Source: Agrobacterium leguminum | GTDB taxonomy: Bacteria > Pseudomonadota > Alphaproteobacteria > Rhizobiales > Rhizobiaceae | Length of the DNA: 64,000 bases | Direction: 5' to 3' | NCBI RefSeq assembly: GCF_015704895.1 | Contig: NZ_JADQWB010000002.1 | Coordinates: 519,578-583,577, forward strand | Shown here: piece after piece, positions 17,437 through 27,138 of the stretch | Position numbering within the stretch: the stretch's first letter is position 1 | Layout of the letters: every line of letters begins with the position of its first letter | Translations under genes and position numbers: made by a program | The notes under the pieces: generated by a model | What the model was told of the DNA's origin: nothing | Databases searched by the model: none | What the model saw: only the letters and a program-made list of their open reading frames with translations

Positions 17437-19731
17437 ATGGCAGGCAAGGGTAAATCACGCGAACGGGTAGAACCCTCCTTCGGGGATTTCCACGAATCCG
17501 GTGATGACCTGCGCCTCGACGCCAGCGAGCGCATCAGCGGAACCACAAAGCAGCAAGCCAGAAAACCGAAGCCGACATCCGGCCGCACCAAATCCAGGAA
17601 AAAAGAAAAGCGCACCCGCAGCTCCGGCCGCGGCGCGACGGGCTTCATTCGCTCCCTCGTCTATTGGTGCATCGTACTCGGCATCTGGGGCGGCATCGGT
17701 GTTGCCGGTCTCGTTCTCTATTACGGTGCACGCATGCCGAGCGCCAGCAGCTGGTCCATTCCCGAACGCCCGCCGAATGTGAAGATCGTTTCGGTGAATG
17801 GCAGCGTGCTGGCCAATCGCGGCACCACCGGCGGCGAGGCGCTCGCGCTGGAAGATATGTCGCCCTATATTCCGCAGGCCGTCATGGCCATTGAGGACCG
17901 GCGGTTTTATTCGCATTTCGGAGTCGATCCGCTCGGTCTCGGACGCGCCATCGTCACGAATGTGCTGACGGGACGAACCGTGCAGGGCGGCTCGACGCTG
18001 ACGCAGCAGCTCGCGAAAAACCTGTTCCTCTCGCCGGATCGCACGCTGGAACGCAAGGTTCAGGAAGTGCTGCTGTCCTTCTGGCTGGAGCATAAGTTCA
18101 CCAAGGACCAGATTCTCGCGATGTATCTCAATCGCGTCTATTTCGGCTCCAATGCCTATGGCGTCGAGGCTGCCTCGCGGCGCTACTTCAACAAATCCGC
18201 GCGCGACGTCAATCTGGGCGAGGCGGCCATGCTGGCCGGGCTTCTTAAAGCGCCCTCGCGCCTTTCGCCGGCGCGCGATCCGCAGGCGGCGGAAGAGCGG
18301 GCGCAGGTCGTGCTGCAATCCATGCGCGATGTCGGCTTCATCACCGACGATGAAATCAAGACCGCCATGTCGCAGCCGCCGACCAAGGCGAAACGTTTCT
18401 GGTCTGGCGCCGAACACTACGCCGCCGATATGGTGCTGGAGGAAGTGCGCAACCTCGTCGGTGAGGTCAAGCAGGACATCGTCGTCGACACGACCATCGA
18501 CCCCAATCTTGAGCGTGACGCCGAAAAGGCGCTGACCCACGTGCTGCAGGGTGACGGCAAGAAGCAGGGCGCTTCGCAGGCGGCGCTGGTTTCCATCGAT
18601 GGCACGGGCGCGATCCGGGCCGTGGTGGGCGGGGCGGATTATGCCGAAAGCCAGTTCAACCGCGCCGCCAAGGCAAAACGGCAACCCGGCTCCGCATTCA
18701 AGCCCTTCGTTTACGTCGCCGCACTCGAATCCGGGCTCACGCCCTATACCATCCGCAACGACGCGCCTGTTCGCATCGGCAACTGGACCCCGGAAAATTA
18801 CGAGAAGAAATATCGAGGCGAAGTGACGCTCGCCACCGCGCTCGCCAATTCGCTGAACACCATTGCCGCGCAGCTGGTGATGGAAGTGGGTCCGGATCGT
18901 GTGACCCAGGTGGCGCATCGCATGGGCATCGAATCCGAACTGCAGAACAATGCCTCCATCGCGCTCGGCACCTCGGAAGTGTCGCTGATGGAGCTCACGG
19001 CCTCCTACGCCCCCTTCATGAATGGCGGCTACAAGGCGACGCCGCATATCGTCAAACGCATCACCGATGCGGATGGCAAAGTGCTTTACGAAAACAAATA
19101 CGACAACCCGCCGCGCGTCCTGAGCGAAGAGATCGCCGCGACCATGAACAGCATGCTGTCGCGCGTCATTACCGAAGGCACCGGCAAGGCGGCACGGCTG
19201 CAGGGCTGGCAGGCGGCAGGAAAATCCGGCACGACGCAATCCTTCCGCGACGCCCTTTTTGTCGGCTACACAAGCAACCTGACCACCGGCGTGTGGTTCG
19301 GCAATGACGACGGCACGTCGATGAAGAAGGTCACCGGCGGCGGGCTTCCCGCAAAGGCCTGGAAAGATTTCATGACCGCCGCCCATTCGGGGCTTTCGCC
19401 CTCACCGCTCTTCGGGCTTGGCGCAGGCGGCGTGCCGCCGCTTGGGGAAATGCAGCAGCCGGCGCCGGAAAGCACGCCCTCCTCCATCGGCGATATCATT
19501 TCCAATGCGCTCGGCGGCGGAACGGTGGATACGCGCGCCTATCCCGAAGCCCCGGTTGCACCAAACCCGAATCAGCCCGGTGCGCCGATGCCGCCGGCAA
19601 ATATCCCTTCCCGCGATATCGAACCCGGCTATTCAGCCGGCAACGGGCCTGTACCACCCGCGGATATCGGCGGTCAGGCGCCATCCGGACCGAAGCAGAC
19701 GACCCTGCTCGATATTCTGATGGGAAACTGA
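17437..19731 (+). CDS. Bifunctional class A penicillin-binding protein
   Basis: A class A PBP (764 aa) that polymerises glycan strands and cross-links peptides in the periplasm. A basic, low-complexity cytoplasmic tail (about 1-70) precedes the single membrane anchor (about 72-95). The GT51 transglycosylase domain follows, with EDRRFYSHFGVD and GGSTLTQQLAKNLFL. The transpeptidase has the nucleophile in GSAFKPF (Ser419), the SLN motif (ANSLNTIA) and KSGT near residue 597. A Pro-rich C-terminal tail follows. Agrobacterium has several class A PBPs; by neighbourhood this may be the one called PBP1b1, which I cannot confirm. The annotated start gives a long charged N-terminus that could be shorter. 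Confidence 0.93.
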   Translation: MAGKGKSRERVEPSFGDFHESGDDLRLDASERISGTTKQQARKPKPTSGRTKSRKKEKRTRSSGRGATGFIRSLVYWCIVLGIWGGIGVAGLVLYYGARMPSASSWSIPERPPNVKIVSVNGSVLANRGTTGGEALALEDMSPYIPQAVMAIEDRRFYSHFGVDPLGLGRAIVTNVLTGRTVQGGSTLTQQLAKNLFLSPDRTLERKVQEVLLSFWLEHKFTKDQILAMYLNRVYFGSNAYGVEAASRRYFNKSARDVNLGEAAMLAGLLKAPSRLSPARDPQAAEERAQVVLQSMRDVGFITDDEIKTAMSQPPTKAKRFWSGAEHYAADMVLEEVRNLVGEVKQDIVVDTTIDPNLERDAEKALTHVLQGDGKKQGASQAALVSIDGTGAIRAVVGGADYAESQFNRAAKAKRQPGSAFKPFVYVAALESGLTPYTIRNDAPVRIGNWTPENYEKKYRGEVTLATALANSLNTIAAQLVMEVGPDRVTQVAHRMGIESELQNNASIALGTSEVSLMELTASYAPFMNGGYKATPHIVKRITDADGKVLYENKYDNPPRVLSEEIAATMNSMLSRVITEGTGKAARLQGWQAAGKSGTTQSFRDALFVGYTSNLTTGVWFGNDDGTSMKKVTGGGLPAKAWKDFMTAAHSGLSPSPLFGLGAGGVPPLGEMQQPAPESTPSSIGDIISNALGGGTVDTRAYPEAPVAPNPNQPGAPMPPANIPSRDIEPGYSAGNGPVPPADIGGQAPSGPKQTTLLDILMGN

Positions 19732-20021
19732 CGACTTAGAGTGGTCGAAAAGCGCTTGTCTCAGGGCCGATGGCGATTTCGCCAGCGCTGCACGAAAATT
19801 CCCGATTTTGCAGGTTTTGGTTCCATGGGACAGGCCGTCTCCGCAGCTACGAGCGGAGAGGACGCCGACCCTGCAACATCCGCGTGCAGTCGCATTAACC
19901 GTAGATTGCCATTTGCGCCGGGGCGGTTACATTTCGGATGACTTTTTACGGTAAATGAATTATTAATCGTTCATATAAATTAATTTTCTTCTATCAAAAT
20001 AACTTTTCAGGGCTTTATATT

Positions 20022-20750
20022 ATGCTGGGTACTAAAGGCTCATCGCATGCCGTTTTTTACGGTGCCTCCTATTCCGCAGCCACCACTTTCGAATCGCCGG
20101 AAACGCAACCTTCCTCTTCGGAAAAAACCGTCTCCGCATTCCTGCGCGGCCAGTTCGCGCTCAAAAGAACGATTGACATCGCAGGGGCGTCCATCGCCCT
20201 TGTCGCACTCGCGCCGGTGCTGCTCACCGTGGCAGTGATGGTCAAACTCGACAGCAAGGGACCGGTCCTGTTTTCGCAGGTCCGCTGGGGCATGAACGGG
20301 CGGAAAATCCGTGTCTATAAATTCCGCTCCATGAGGACCGATCTCTGCGACGCCACCGGCGTGGCGCAGACGGTGAAGAACGACCCCAGAATAACCCGGA
20401 TCGGCGCGGTTCTTCGCCGCACCAATATCGACGAACTGCCGCAGCTTCTGAATGTGCTGAAAGGCGATATGTCGCTGGTCGGGCCCCGCTGCCATGCCAT
20501 CGGCATGCTGGCGGCCGGCCGTCTTTATGAGGAGTTGGTGCCGCACTACCATATGCGGCACCGGGTGCGGCCGGGCATTACCGGCCTTGCCCAGATGCGG
20601 GGATTGCGCGGCCCGACGGATCGCAGCGACAAGGCGCGCGCCCGAATCGTCTCCGATCTTTATTACGTCGACAATTTTTCGCTCTGGCTGGATATCAAGA
20701 TCATGGTCGGAACGGTGATTTCCGAATTGCGCGGCGGCAAGGGGTTCTGA
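20022..20750 (+). CDS. Polyprenyl-phosphate sugar-1-phosphate transferase (ExoY/WcaJ type)
   Basis: A 242-aa bacterial sugar transferase that loads the first sugar phosphate onto undecaprenyl phosphate to start polysaccharide synthesis. The N-terminal membrane hairpin is seen at about 50-75 ([18 protein letters not shown]). The catalytic core has KFRSM, the [21 protein letters not shown] block with the essential Asp-Glu pair, and [12 protein letters not shown]. It is an orphan: no other glycosyltransferase or export gene is nearby. The roughly 80 bases upstream are strikingly AT-rich, likely the promoter. As I recall, Agrobacterium has an enzyme of this kind near a PBP gene that backs up UppE in unipolar polysaccharide synthesis; this may be it. 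Confidence 0.9.
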   Translation: MLGTKGSSHAVFYGASYSAATTFESPETQPSSSEKTVSAFLRGQFALKRTIDIAGASIALVALAPVLLTVAVMVKLDSKGPVLFSQVRWGMNGRKIRVYKFRSMRTDLCDATGVAQTVKNDPRITRIGAVLRRTNIDELPQLLNVLKGDMSLVGPRCHAIGMLAAGRLYEELVPHYHMRHRVRPGITGLAQMRGLRGPTDRSDKARARIVSDLYYVDNFSLWLDIKIMVGTVISELRGGKGF

Positions 20751-20790
20751 TTTTTCAGGCGCCATTGCCGCAGCCGCAATCCGGCGCTGC

Positions 20791-20828
20791 AAAAATAAAA
20801 AGCCCGGCAGCGATGCCGGGCTTTTTTT
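20791..20828. terminator. Bidirectional terminator between sugar transferase and cycM
   Basis: A stem GCCCGGCA/TGCCGGGC with a 4-base loop is flanked by A- and T-runs. It ends both the sugar-transferase gene (plus) and the cytochrome gene (minus), which converge here. Confidence 0.85.
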
Positions 20829-20847
20829 CATGAAACCATCGTAACGA

Positions 20848-21423
20848 TCAGTTTGTCGGCGCGGGAGCCGCAGCGGGATCCGGAAGCGGTGCCGGGTTTG
20901 CCGACAGCGTCCGCAGATAAGCGATGAGATCGGCGCGTTCCGTTTCCTTCTTCACGCCCGCAAAGCCCATGGCCGTGCCGGGAACGTGTTTCTTGGGAGC
21001 TTCGAGGAAGAAGCTGAGATGATCGTAATCCCAATGCACGGAACCGCCCTTGGAGAAATCCTTCATCCCTGCGGAGTAGCTGAAACCTTCATGGCTGGCG
21101 ATCGGCCGGTTGACGATATCGAAGAGATTGGGGCCGACCTTGTTTGCACCACCACTCTCTCCGGTATGACAGCTCGTACACTTCTTGAAGACCGTCTCAC
21201 CCTTGGCGGCATCGGCGCTGGCAAGCAATTGCGCGATCGGCGTCGCCGCGGCAGCGGCTTCTCCGCCGGCTGCGTCGCCGCCACCCTCTGCCGCAGCGAT
21301 GGCATAACCTTCCTTTTCGGGCGCAGGCGCATGGAAAATGCCCTCAGACGCAATCGACACCGACATCAGGACGAAAACCGTGCCAAGCAACGCCCCAACG
21401 CCCATATTTACATAAGAATTCAT
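20848..21423 (-). CDS. cycM: Membrane-anchored cytochrome c (CycM type)
   Basis: A 191-aa class I cytochrome c held in the inner membrane by an uncleaved N-terminal helix (residues 6-27). The haem attachment site is CTSCH near residue 84, and the axial methionine is in the GTAMGFAG segment near 150. An Ala/Glu-rich linker separates the anchor from the haem domain, and the tail is Pro/Ala-rich. CycM-type cytochromes shuttle electrons from the bc1 complex to the aa3 oxidase. It runs opposite to kdsB. Confidence 0.9.
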   Translation of the reverse strand: MNSYVNMGVGALLGTVFVLMSVSIASEGIFHAPAPEKEGYAIAAAEGGGDAAGGEAAAAATPIAQLLASADAAKGETVFKKCTSCHTGESGGANKVGPNLFDIVNRPIASHEGFSYSAGMKDFSKGGSVHWDYDHLSFFLEAPKKHVPGTAMGFAGVKKETERADLIAYLRTLSANPAPLPDPAAAPAPTN

Positions 21424-21572
21424 CTATATGCGCTCCCTCGCATCCGCTTGATATAACGGGCATCTTGAAATTGCTCGAAAGCTATGGCTTTTGCACAGCC
21501 TGCGCAACTTGAATAATGCTCCCCACACCGTGACGTTTTGACACTTTTCGGGCGGGATTTGAAGGGTGTCGG

Positions 21573-22328
21573 ATGAAGAATCGGGATTTCGAGAAAGCTG
21601 TCGTCCTCATACCGGCGCGGATGGCATCCACGCGCCTGCCGGGCAAGCCGCTCGCCGACATCGGCGGCAAGCCGATGATCGTGCAGGTGGCGCTGCGCGC
21701 ACGCGAGGCCGGCGCAGAGCGAATCGTTGTGGCCGTCGATGACGAACAGGTGTTTTCGGCCGTCAAAAATGCCGGTTTCGACGTGATGATGACGCGCGAC
21801 GACCACCAATCCGGCTCGGACCGCATTTTCGAAGCGCTGCAGAAAGCCGATCCCTATGGCAAGGCGGAATATGTCATCAATGTCCAGGGCGATCTTCCGA
21901 CCATCGAAGCGGAGACGATCCGCGCTTCGTTGCGTCCACTGGAAAATGCCGCCGTCGATATTGCGACACTGACGGTCGAAATCACCGACGAGGAAGAAAA
22001 AACCAATCCGAACGTAGTGAAAGTGGTGGGCAGCCCGCTTTCCGAGTCGCGATTGCGCGCGCTTTATTTCACCCGCACCACCGCCCCTTATGGCGATGGC
22101 CCGCTTTATCATCACATCGGACTTTATACCTATCGCCGCGCAGCACTCGAGACATTCGTGAGCCTGCCGCCCTCGCCGCTGGAAAAACGCGAGCGGCTGG
22201 AACAGCTGCGCGCGCTGGAAGCCGGCATGCGCATCGACGCCGAAATCGTCAGTTCCGTGCCGCTCGGCGTCGACACGCCGCACGATCTGGAAAAAGCCCG
22301 CAAAATTCTCGCAAGCAGAACCCTCTAA
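21573..22328 (+). CDS. kdsB: 3-deoxy-manno-octulosonate cytidylyltransferase
   Basis: KdsB (251 aa, normal length) activates Kdo with CTP to CMP-Kdo for lipid A-core assembly. The nucleotidyltransferase signature [18 protein letters not shown] is at the start. The family's [28 protein letters not shown] and INVQGDLP segments follow, the last holding metal-binding Asp residues. A typical C-terminal [12 protein letters not shown] is present. pheA begins 11 bases after the stop, so the two are likely co-transcribed, a pairing seen in other rhizobia. Confidence 0.97.
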   Translation: MKNRDFEKAVVLIPARMASTRLPGKPLADIGGKPMIVQVALRAREAGAERIVVAVDDEQVFSAVKNAGFDVMMTRDDHQSGSDRIFEALQKADPYGKAEYVINVQGDLPTIEAETIRASLRPLENAAVDIATLTVEITDEEEKTNPNVVKVVGSPLSESRLRALYFTRTTAPYGDGPLYHHIGLYTYRRAALETFVSLPPSPLEKRERLEQLRALEAGMRIDAEIVSSVPLGVDTPHDLEKARKILASRTL

Positions 22329-22339
22329 CGGACAGTCCC

Positions 22340-23203
22340 ATGACCTTGAGCACAAATCGCATTGCCTTCCAGGGCGAATTCGGCGCGAATTCCGATATGG
22401 CCTGCCGCGACATGTTCCCGGATATGGAGCCTTTGCCGTGCCCGACATTCGAGGATGCCTTCAACGCCATTGAAAACGGCGAAGCCGATCTCGGCATGAT
22501 CCCGATTGAAAACACGCTGGCCGGCCGCGTTGCTGATATTCATCACCTGCTGCCGGAATCGCACCTGCACATCATCGGCGAATATTTCATGCCGATCCGC
22601 TTCCAGTTGATGGTGATGCCGGGCGTGAAGAAGGACGAGATTCGCACCGTCCACAGCCACATTCACGCGCTTGGCCAGTGCCGGAAAATCATCCGCTCGA
22701 ACGGCTGGAAGCCCGTCATCGCCGGCGATACGGCGGGCTCCGCGAGACTGGTGTCCGAAAAGGGCGACCGCAGCATGGCGGCACTTGCGCCGCGCCTTGC
22801 CGCCAATCTCTACGGCCTCGATATTCTCGCTGAAAACGTCGAGGATTCGGAAAACAACGTCACGCGTTTCGTTGTGCTTTCCCGCGATGAAAATTGGGCC
22901 AAGCGTCAGTCTAGCGACGAAATCGTCGTCACCACCTTTGTCTTCAACGTCCGCAATATTCCGGCCGCGCTCTACAAAGCCATGGGCGGCTTTGCGACAA
23001 ACGGCATCAACATGACGAAGCTCGAAAGCTACCAGCTCGGCGGCAAATTCGTAGCAACGCAGTTTTATGCCGATATTGAAGGCCATCCCGACGACGAACC
23101 GGTGCGGCATGCGCTGGATGAGTTGCGCTTCTTCTCCGAAAAAGTCCGCATTCTCGGCGTCTACAAGGGCCATGCGATGCGGGGCAAGCTCAACCAGGGT
23201 TGA
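22340..23203 (+). CDS. pheA: Prephenate dehydratase
   Basis: A monofunctional prephenate dehydratase (287 aa) converting prephenate to phenylpyruvate in phenylalanine synthesis. It has no chorismate mutase domain. The PDT domain occupies about 1-190 and has the catalytic Thr motif in NNVTRFVVLSRD. The C-terminal ACT domain (about 200-275) binds phenylalanine for feedback. The regulatory segment usually written ESRP is ESYQ here, while the GALV-like region reads AALYKAMGGFATNGINMTK. It follows kdsB closely. Confidence 0.95.
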   Translation: MTLSTNRIAFQGEFGANSDMACRDMFPDMEPLPCPTFEDAFNAIENGEADLGMIPIENTLAGRVADIHHLLPESHLHIIGEYFMPIRFQLMVMPGVKKDEIRTVHSHIHALGQCRKIIRSNGWKPVIAGDTAGSARLVSEKGDRSMAALAPRLAANLYGLDILAENVEDSENNVTRFVVLSRDENWAKRQSSDEIVVTTFVFNVRNIPAALYKAMGGFATNGINMTKLESYQLGGKFVATQFYADIEGHPDDEPVRHALDELRFFSEKVRILGVYKGHAMRGKLNQG

Positions 23204-23218
23204 GCCTGCCGAACGCGA

Positions 23219-24181
23219 TTATTTCGTCCATTCCACCCAATCGCGCATCAGCCGGTGCGCGATGGCGCCGCCGGGAGGCGCGGAAAAGCCCTCACCCGTT
23301 GCCGTCTCCAGCATCTTGGCGACTTCCGCCCGCGTGAACCAGCGGCAATCCTCCAGTTCGATCTCATCGCGGGCAATATCGAAAGACAGCGCCTCTGCAT
23401 AACAGCCGATCATCAGCGTATGCGGCATCGGCCAGGGCTGCGAGGCGTGGTAACGCACGCGGCCGATCTCGACGCCGGATTCCTCATGCGTTTCGCGGCG
23501 TACTGCCTGCTCGATGGTTTCGCCCGGCTCCACAAAACCGGCGAGGCACGAATACATGCCCGGTGCAAAATGCGCACCGCGGCCAAGCAGGCAAAGATCA
23601 CGCTCGATATCGATCGTCATCATGATGACGACGGGATCGGTGCGGGGAAAAATCGTGTGATTGCAGGCGGCGCAGATGCGCTTGTAGCCGCCGATGCGCA
23701 GCTCCATAGTGCCGCCGCACTTACCGCAAAACCGATTTTCGGCGTTCCAGTGGGTAAGGCTGACGGCCTGGGCAACCTCGCTCAGCAATTCCTCATCGAG
23801 AAGATGGTCGCGATAAAGGGTGCGGGCGTCGGCGAGTTTATAGTGGCTGGCCAGCTGGTCCTCGGCTACGGCGACCGGCACCGCAATTCTCGGCTCGCCG
23901 GTTTCGCGATATCCGAGCAGCACGGCATTGTCGAAATCCGGCTGCAGTTCTGCCAGCTCATAAGCGGAAAACAGGGGATCGATGACCTGTTCGTCATGCT
24001 TCAGGACAAGTCGGTTGCCCGAGAAAGCGAAAATATGGGTGCCATCGACCTTCAGCGCATCGGCAACGCACTCTTCCGACCGTTTTTCGGCAAAACGGTC
24101 GAGGGCGTTCTTGGAAAAGGCTGTCAGCAGGCTTGCTTCGGGATGGGGGGCAGTGGTTTCAAAAATTTTCATGGAAATCAT
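23219..24181 (-). CDS. nudC: NAD(+)/NADH pyrophosphatase (Nudix)
   Basis: NudC (320 aa) cleaves NADH to NMNH and AMP and can decap NAD-capped RNA in other bacteria. A zinc ribbon with four cysteines (CGKCGGTMELRIGGYKRICAAC region) is followed by the Nudix box GFVEPGETIEQAVRRETHEE, which carries the GX5EX7REUXEE pattern. The NADH-specificity motif SQPWPFP is SQPWPMP here, a conservative change. The start overlaps the stop of the upstream HIT gene (shared bases at 24181), so the two are probably coupled. A second ATG at 24172 is also possible. Confidence 0.93.
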   Translation of the reverse strand: MISMKIFETTAPHPEASLLTAFSKNALDRFAEKRSEECVADALKVDGTHIFAFSGNRLVLKHDEQVIDPLFSAYELAELQPDFDNAVLLGYRETGEPRIAVPVAVAEDQLASHYKLADARTLYRDHLLDEELLSEVAQAVSLTHWNAENRFCGKCGGTMELRIGGYKRICAACNHTIFPRTDPVVIMMTIDIERDLCLLGRGAHFAPGMYSCLAGFVEPGETIEQAVRRETHEESGVEIGRVRYHASQPWPMPHTLMIGCYAEALSFDIARDEIELEDCRWFTRAEVAKMLETATGEGFSAPPGGAIAHRLMRDWVEWTK

Positions 24182-24609
24182 CAGAGCGCGCCGGAGATTT
24201 TTTTCATCAAACTTTCCTTTTCGCCCGCGGCATAGGGCACAGGCGTTCCGTGACCCCAGATGGGACCCGGCCAGCAGGTGTCGCCTTCATTGCGAGCGAT
24301 TATATGGACATGAAGCTGCCGGACGATATTGCCCAAAGCACCGACATTAATCTTGGTGGCTCCGGTGATTTCTTTCAAGGCAGACGCGACGAGATTGGTC
24401 TCGAATGTCAGCACGGCCTGATCAAGCGGGGTGAGATCGAACAATTCACTGACGCCGTCTCGTTGCGGCACCAGCACCAGCCAGGGCCAGCGGTTGTCGT
24501 TTTGCAAACGCAGTTCACATAGTCCCAAACGCGTCACAAGCACGCTGTCGCGCGCCAGTCTGTCGTCCAGCCGGAATGTCTCCAAGGTGTCCTCCATGTT
24601 TGTTTTCAT
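24181..24609 (-). CDS. HIT family protein
   Basis: A 142-aa histidine-triad protein, a nucleotide hydrolase or transferase of the HIT superfamily. The motif LHVHIIARNEGD gives H-x-H but departs from the canonical HxHxHxx in its last histidine, as in the rhizobial DUF-type HIT branch. The start at 24609 (MKTNMEDTL) was chosen over 24705, which would run into the SRP RNA gene. A nearer ATG at 24597 is possible. It lies directly upstream of nudC, suggesting a shared role in nucleotide sanitation. Confidence 0.88.
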   Translation of the reverse strand: MKTNMEDTLETFRLDDRLARDSVLVTRLGLCELRLQNDNRWPWLVLVPQRDGVSELFDLTPLDQAVLTFETNLVASALKEITGATKINVGALGNIVRQLHVHIIARNEGDTCWPGPIWGHGTPVPYAAGEKESLMKKISGAL

Positions 24610-24637
24610 TGTGATAGCAGTTTTTTGAAGGCTTGGC

Positions 24638-24666
24638 TTGCATTTGCTTTCGATATTGCCGATATG
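24638..24666 (+). promoter_or_regulatory. Likely promoter of the SRP RNA gene
   Basis: A TTGCAT box at 24638-24643 and GATATG at 24661-24666, separated by 17 bases, place the start site at about 24674, where the SRP RNA stem begins. A moderate match to the housekeeping consensus. Confidence 0.5.
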
Positions 24667-24673
24667 TGGCCCC

Positions 24674-24776
24674 GGGAGGTTGGTGGTGGACGAGCCACTC
24701 GCCAACCGGGTCAGGTCCGGAAGGAAGCAGCCCTAACGAGCCCGGCACGGGTCGCCGTGCCAGCCTCCCACCTTTT
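24674..24776 (+). ncRNA. ffs: Signal recognition particle 4.5S RNA
   Basis: The conserved SRP domain IV hairpin is unmistakable: GTCAGGTCCGGAAGGAAGCA, with the GGAA tetraloop and the asymmetric internal loop that bind Ffh. The ends pair as GGGAGG with CCTCCC, and the RNA runs into CCTTTTTT, its terminator. About 100 nt long. It lies between the divergent HIT gene and dnaX, a common place for ffs in Alphaproteobacteria. Confidence 0.97.
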
Positions 24777-24850
24777 TTAAAAGACGTGCTCAGCTTTCGC
24801 CGGGCCAGTTCAGCGCCCCAAGACAACTGGCAAAACAAACTGGCGAGGCA

Positions 24851-26725
24851 ATGAGCGACACCGTACCCACCACATCAAGCGAATCCCAGGTCGGGACCGG
24901 CTACCGGGTACTGGCGCGCAAATATCGCCCCAAGGATTTTTCCGATCTGATGGTCGGCCAGGAGCCGATGGTCCGCACGCTGACCAACGCGTTTGAGACC
25001 GGCCGTATCGCGCAGGCCTATATGCTGACCGGCGTTCGCGGCGTGGGCAAGACGACCACGGCCCGCATTCTCGCCCGCGCGCTGAATTACAAGACCGACA
25101 CCATCGACAAGCCAACCATCGACCTGCGCATTCCCGGTGAACATTGCCAGGCGATCATGGAAGGCCGGCATGTCGACGTGATCGAGATGGACGCCGCCTC
25201 CCATACCGGTATCGACGATATTCGCGAGATCATCGAACAGGTGCGTTACCGCCCGGTTTCGGCGCGCTACAAGGTCTATATCATCGACGAAGTGCACATG
25301 CTGTCGACGCAGGCTTTCAACGGTCTTTTGAAGACCTTGGAAGAGCCGCCAGAGCATGTGAAATTCATCTTCGCAACCACCGAAATCCGCAAGGTTCCGA
25401 TCACCGTTCTGTCTCGTTGCCAGCGCTTCGATCTGCGTCGCATCAGCGCCGCCGATCTGGTCGGCCTGTTCACCGCCATTGCCGGCAAGGAAGGTTTCGA
25501 AGCCGATCCGCAGGCACTGTCGATGATCGCCCGCGCTGCCGAAGGTTCCGCCCGTGACGGCCTTTCGCTGCTCGATCAGGCGATTGCCCATGGCAGCGGG
25601 CGTGTGGAAGCGGAAGCCGTGCGCGGCATGCTCGGTCTTGCCGACCGTGCACGTATCGTCGATCTCTTTCAGCATGTCGTCAAAGGCGATGTCGCGGCCG
25701 CCCTTTCGGAGTTCAACGGGCAATATGAGGCGGGCGCAAACCCTGTCGTCGTATTGAACGATCTTGCCGATTTCACCCATCTCGTCACCCGCATGAAATA
25801 TGTGCCTGACGCGGCGGAAGACCCCTCGCTTTCCGAGATCGAGCGCGTGCGCGGCGCGGAATTTGCCGAGACGATTGCGATAACCGCGCTTTCGCGCATC
25901 TGGCAGATGCTGTTGAAAGGCATTCCGGAAACGGAAAACGCCTCGCGCCCGGCGGGTGCGGCCGAAATGGTGCTGATCCGGCTTTCGCACGCCGCCAATC
26001 TGCCCGCACCTGAAGATGCCGCGCGGCGCTTGCTGGAGCTTTCGAACGGTGAAGGCGGTTACGCCAATGGCGGACCTTCGGGCGGCGGCAATGGCGGCGG
26101 TGCCCGCGCCTATTCGTCAGGACAGGCCGTGGCTGCGGGAAGACCTGTCGATCTTCCCGCCCAGCGCCAGACGACACCGCAGACCTCCGCCGTGCTGCGC
26201 GCGGTTCCGGACAGCCGCCCGCAGGAGATGCAGGTCGCGGCACCGAAAACCGAAGAGCGGCCGGAGCCGAAGGTTCCCGTTAATTCGGTGCAGGATATTG
26301 CCGATCTCTGCCAGAAGAACCGCGATCCCGTCATGCGGGCGAAGGTGCGCAACTTTGTGCGGTTGGTGCGGCTGGAGCCCGGCCGGCTTGATATGCGCCT
26401 CGGCGAAGGCGCGCCCGGATCGCTTCCCGGCGAGCTTGGCGTCAAGCTCAAGGAATGGACCGGTATCCACTGGATCGTCAGCCTCAGCAAGGAACAGGGC
26501 GAGCCGACCCTTGTTGAAGCGGAAGGCAATGCCCGGGATGCCCGTCTTGTCGATGCGCGGCAGGATCCTGACGTTGCCGCCATTCTGGCGCAGTTTCCCG
26601 GCGCAAAGATCACCGACGTGCGCATCCGCGCCGCCGCACAGGATGAGGCCGAAGAGATCGCGCCTCCATCGGTTGCCGAATCGAGCGAAGGCGACATCCT
26701 TCCCGGCGACGACATCGAGTTTTAA
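24851..26725 (+). CDS. dnaX: DNA polymerase III subunit gamma/tau
   Basis: DnaX (624 aa) is the clamp-loader ATPase and holoenzyme organiser. The AAA+ module (about 20-260) has Walker A GVRGVGKTTTAR, Walker B YIIDEVHML and the sensor-1 TTE region; domain III follows to about 390. A Gly-rich linker (about 395-430) and the tau-specific C-terminus come after. The zinc site normally formed by four cysteines after Walker A is mostly lost: only GEHCQAIMEG keeps one Cys. The ybaB gene follows 24 bases on, the conserved dnaX-ybaB pair. I saw no A-rich frameshift site for a gamma form. Confidence 0.96.
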   Translation: MSDTVPTTSSESQVGTGYRVLARKYRPKDFSDLMVGQEPMVRTLTNAFETGRIAQAYMLTGVRGVGKTTTARILARALNYKTDTIDKPTIDLRIPGEHCQAIMEGRHVDVIEMDAASHTGIDDIREIIEQVRYRPVSARYKVYIIDEVHMLSTQAFNGLLKTLEEPPEHVKFIFATTEIRKVPITVLSRCQRFDLRRISAADLVGLFTAIAGKEGFEADPQALSMIARAAEGSARDGLSLLDQAIAHGSGRVEAEAVRGMLGLADRARIVDLFQHVVKGDVAAALSEFNGQYEAGANPVVVLNDLADFTHLVTRMKYVPDAAEDPSLSEIERVRGAEFAETIAITALSRIWQMLLKGIPETENASRPAGAAEMVLIRLSHAANLPAPEDAARRLLELSNGEGGYANGGPSGGGNGGGARAYSSGQAVAAGRPVDLPAQRQTTPQTSAVLRAVPDSRPQEMQVAAPKTEERPEPKVPVNSVQDIADLCQKNRDPVMRAKVRNFVRLVRLEPGRLDMRLGEGAPGSLPGELGVKLKEWTGIHWIVSLSKEQGEPTLVEAEGNARDARLVDARQDPDVAAILAQFPGAKITDVRIRAAAQDEAEEIAPPSVAESSEGDILPGDDIEF

Positions 26726-26749
26726 ACAAAAAGAACAGGAGATTGGCAC

Positions 26750-27073
26750 ATGCGTGACATCATGGGCATGATGGGCAAGGTCAAGGAAATGCAGTCCAAG
26801 ATGGAGAAGGTGCAGGAAGAAATCGCCGCCCTTGAAGTCGAAGGCAGGGCTGGCGGCGGCCTCGTGACCGTCATTCTCAACGGTAAGGGCGAAATGCGCG
26901 GCCTGAAAATCGATCCTTCGCTGTTCAAGGAAGACGAGGTGGAAATCCTCGAAGACCTGATCGTGGCTGCCCACAAGGACGCCAAGGAAAAGGGCGAAGC
27001 GCAGGCGCAGGAAAAGATGGCCGGCCTGACCGCGGGCCTGCCGCTGCCGCCCGGCATGAAGTTCCCGTTCTGA
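26750..27073 (+). CDS. YbaB/EbfC family nucleoid-associated protein
   Basis: A 107-aa DNA-binding protein of the YbaB/EbfC family, dimeric and nucleoid-associated. It begins [20 protein letters not shown], the typical methionine-rich helix. The beta-sheet region has [20 protein letters not shown], and the second helix ends in the glycine/proline tail [12 protein letters not shown]. It is co-transcribed with dnaX. In most genomes the set is completed by recR; here recR is about 740 bases away, separated by a MOSC gene on the other strand. Confidence 0.95.
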   Translation: MRDIMGMMGKVKEMQSKMEKVQEEIAALEVEGRAGGGLVTVILNGKGEMRGLKIDPSLFKEDEVEILEDLIVAAHKDAKEKGEAQAQEKMAGLTAGLPLPPGMKFPF

Positions 27074-27138
27074 TATAATCAAGGTGAAGAGGATGGCGAC
27101 ACGCGGGGAGTGGTCGCCGTCGTTGTCTCAAGGCAGGA

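Noticed and set aside
24851..26725. A programmed frameshift in dnaX giving a gamma form
   Set aside because: No A-rich slippery heptamer with a following hairpin was seen; only the full-length frame is supported.
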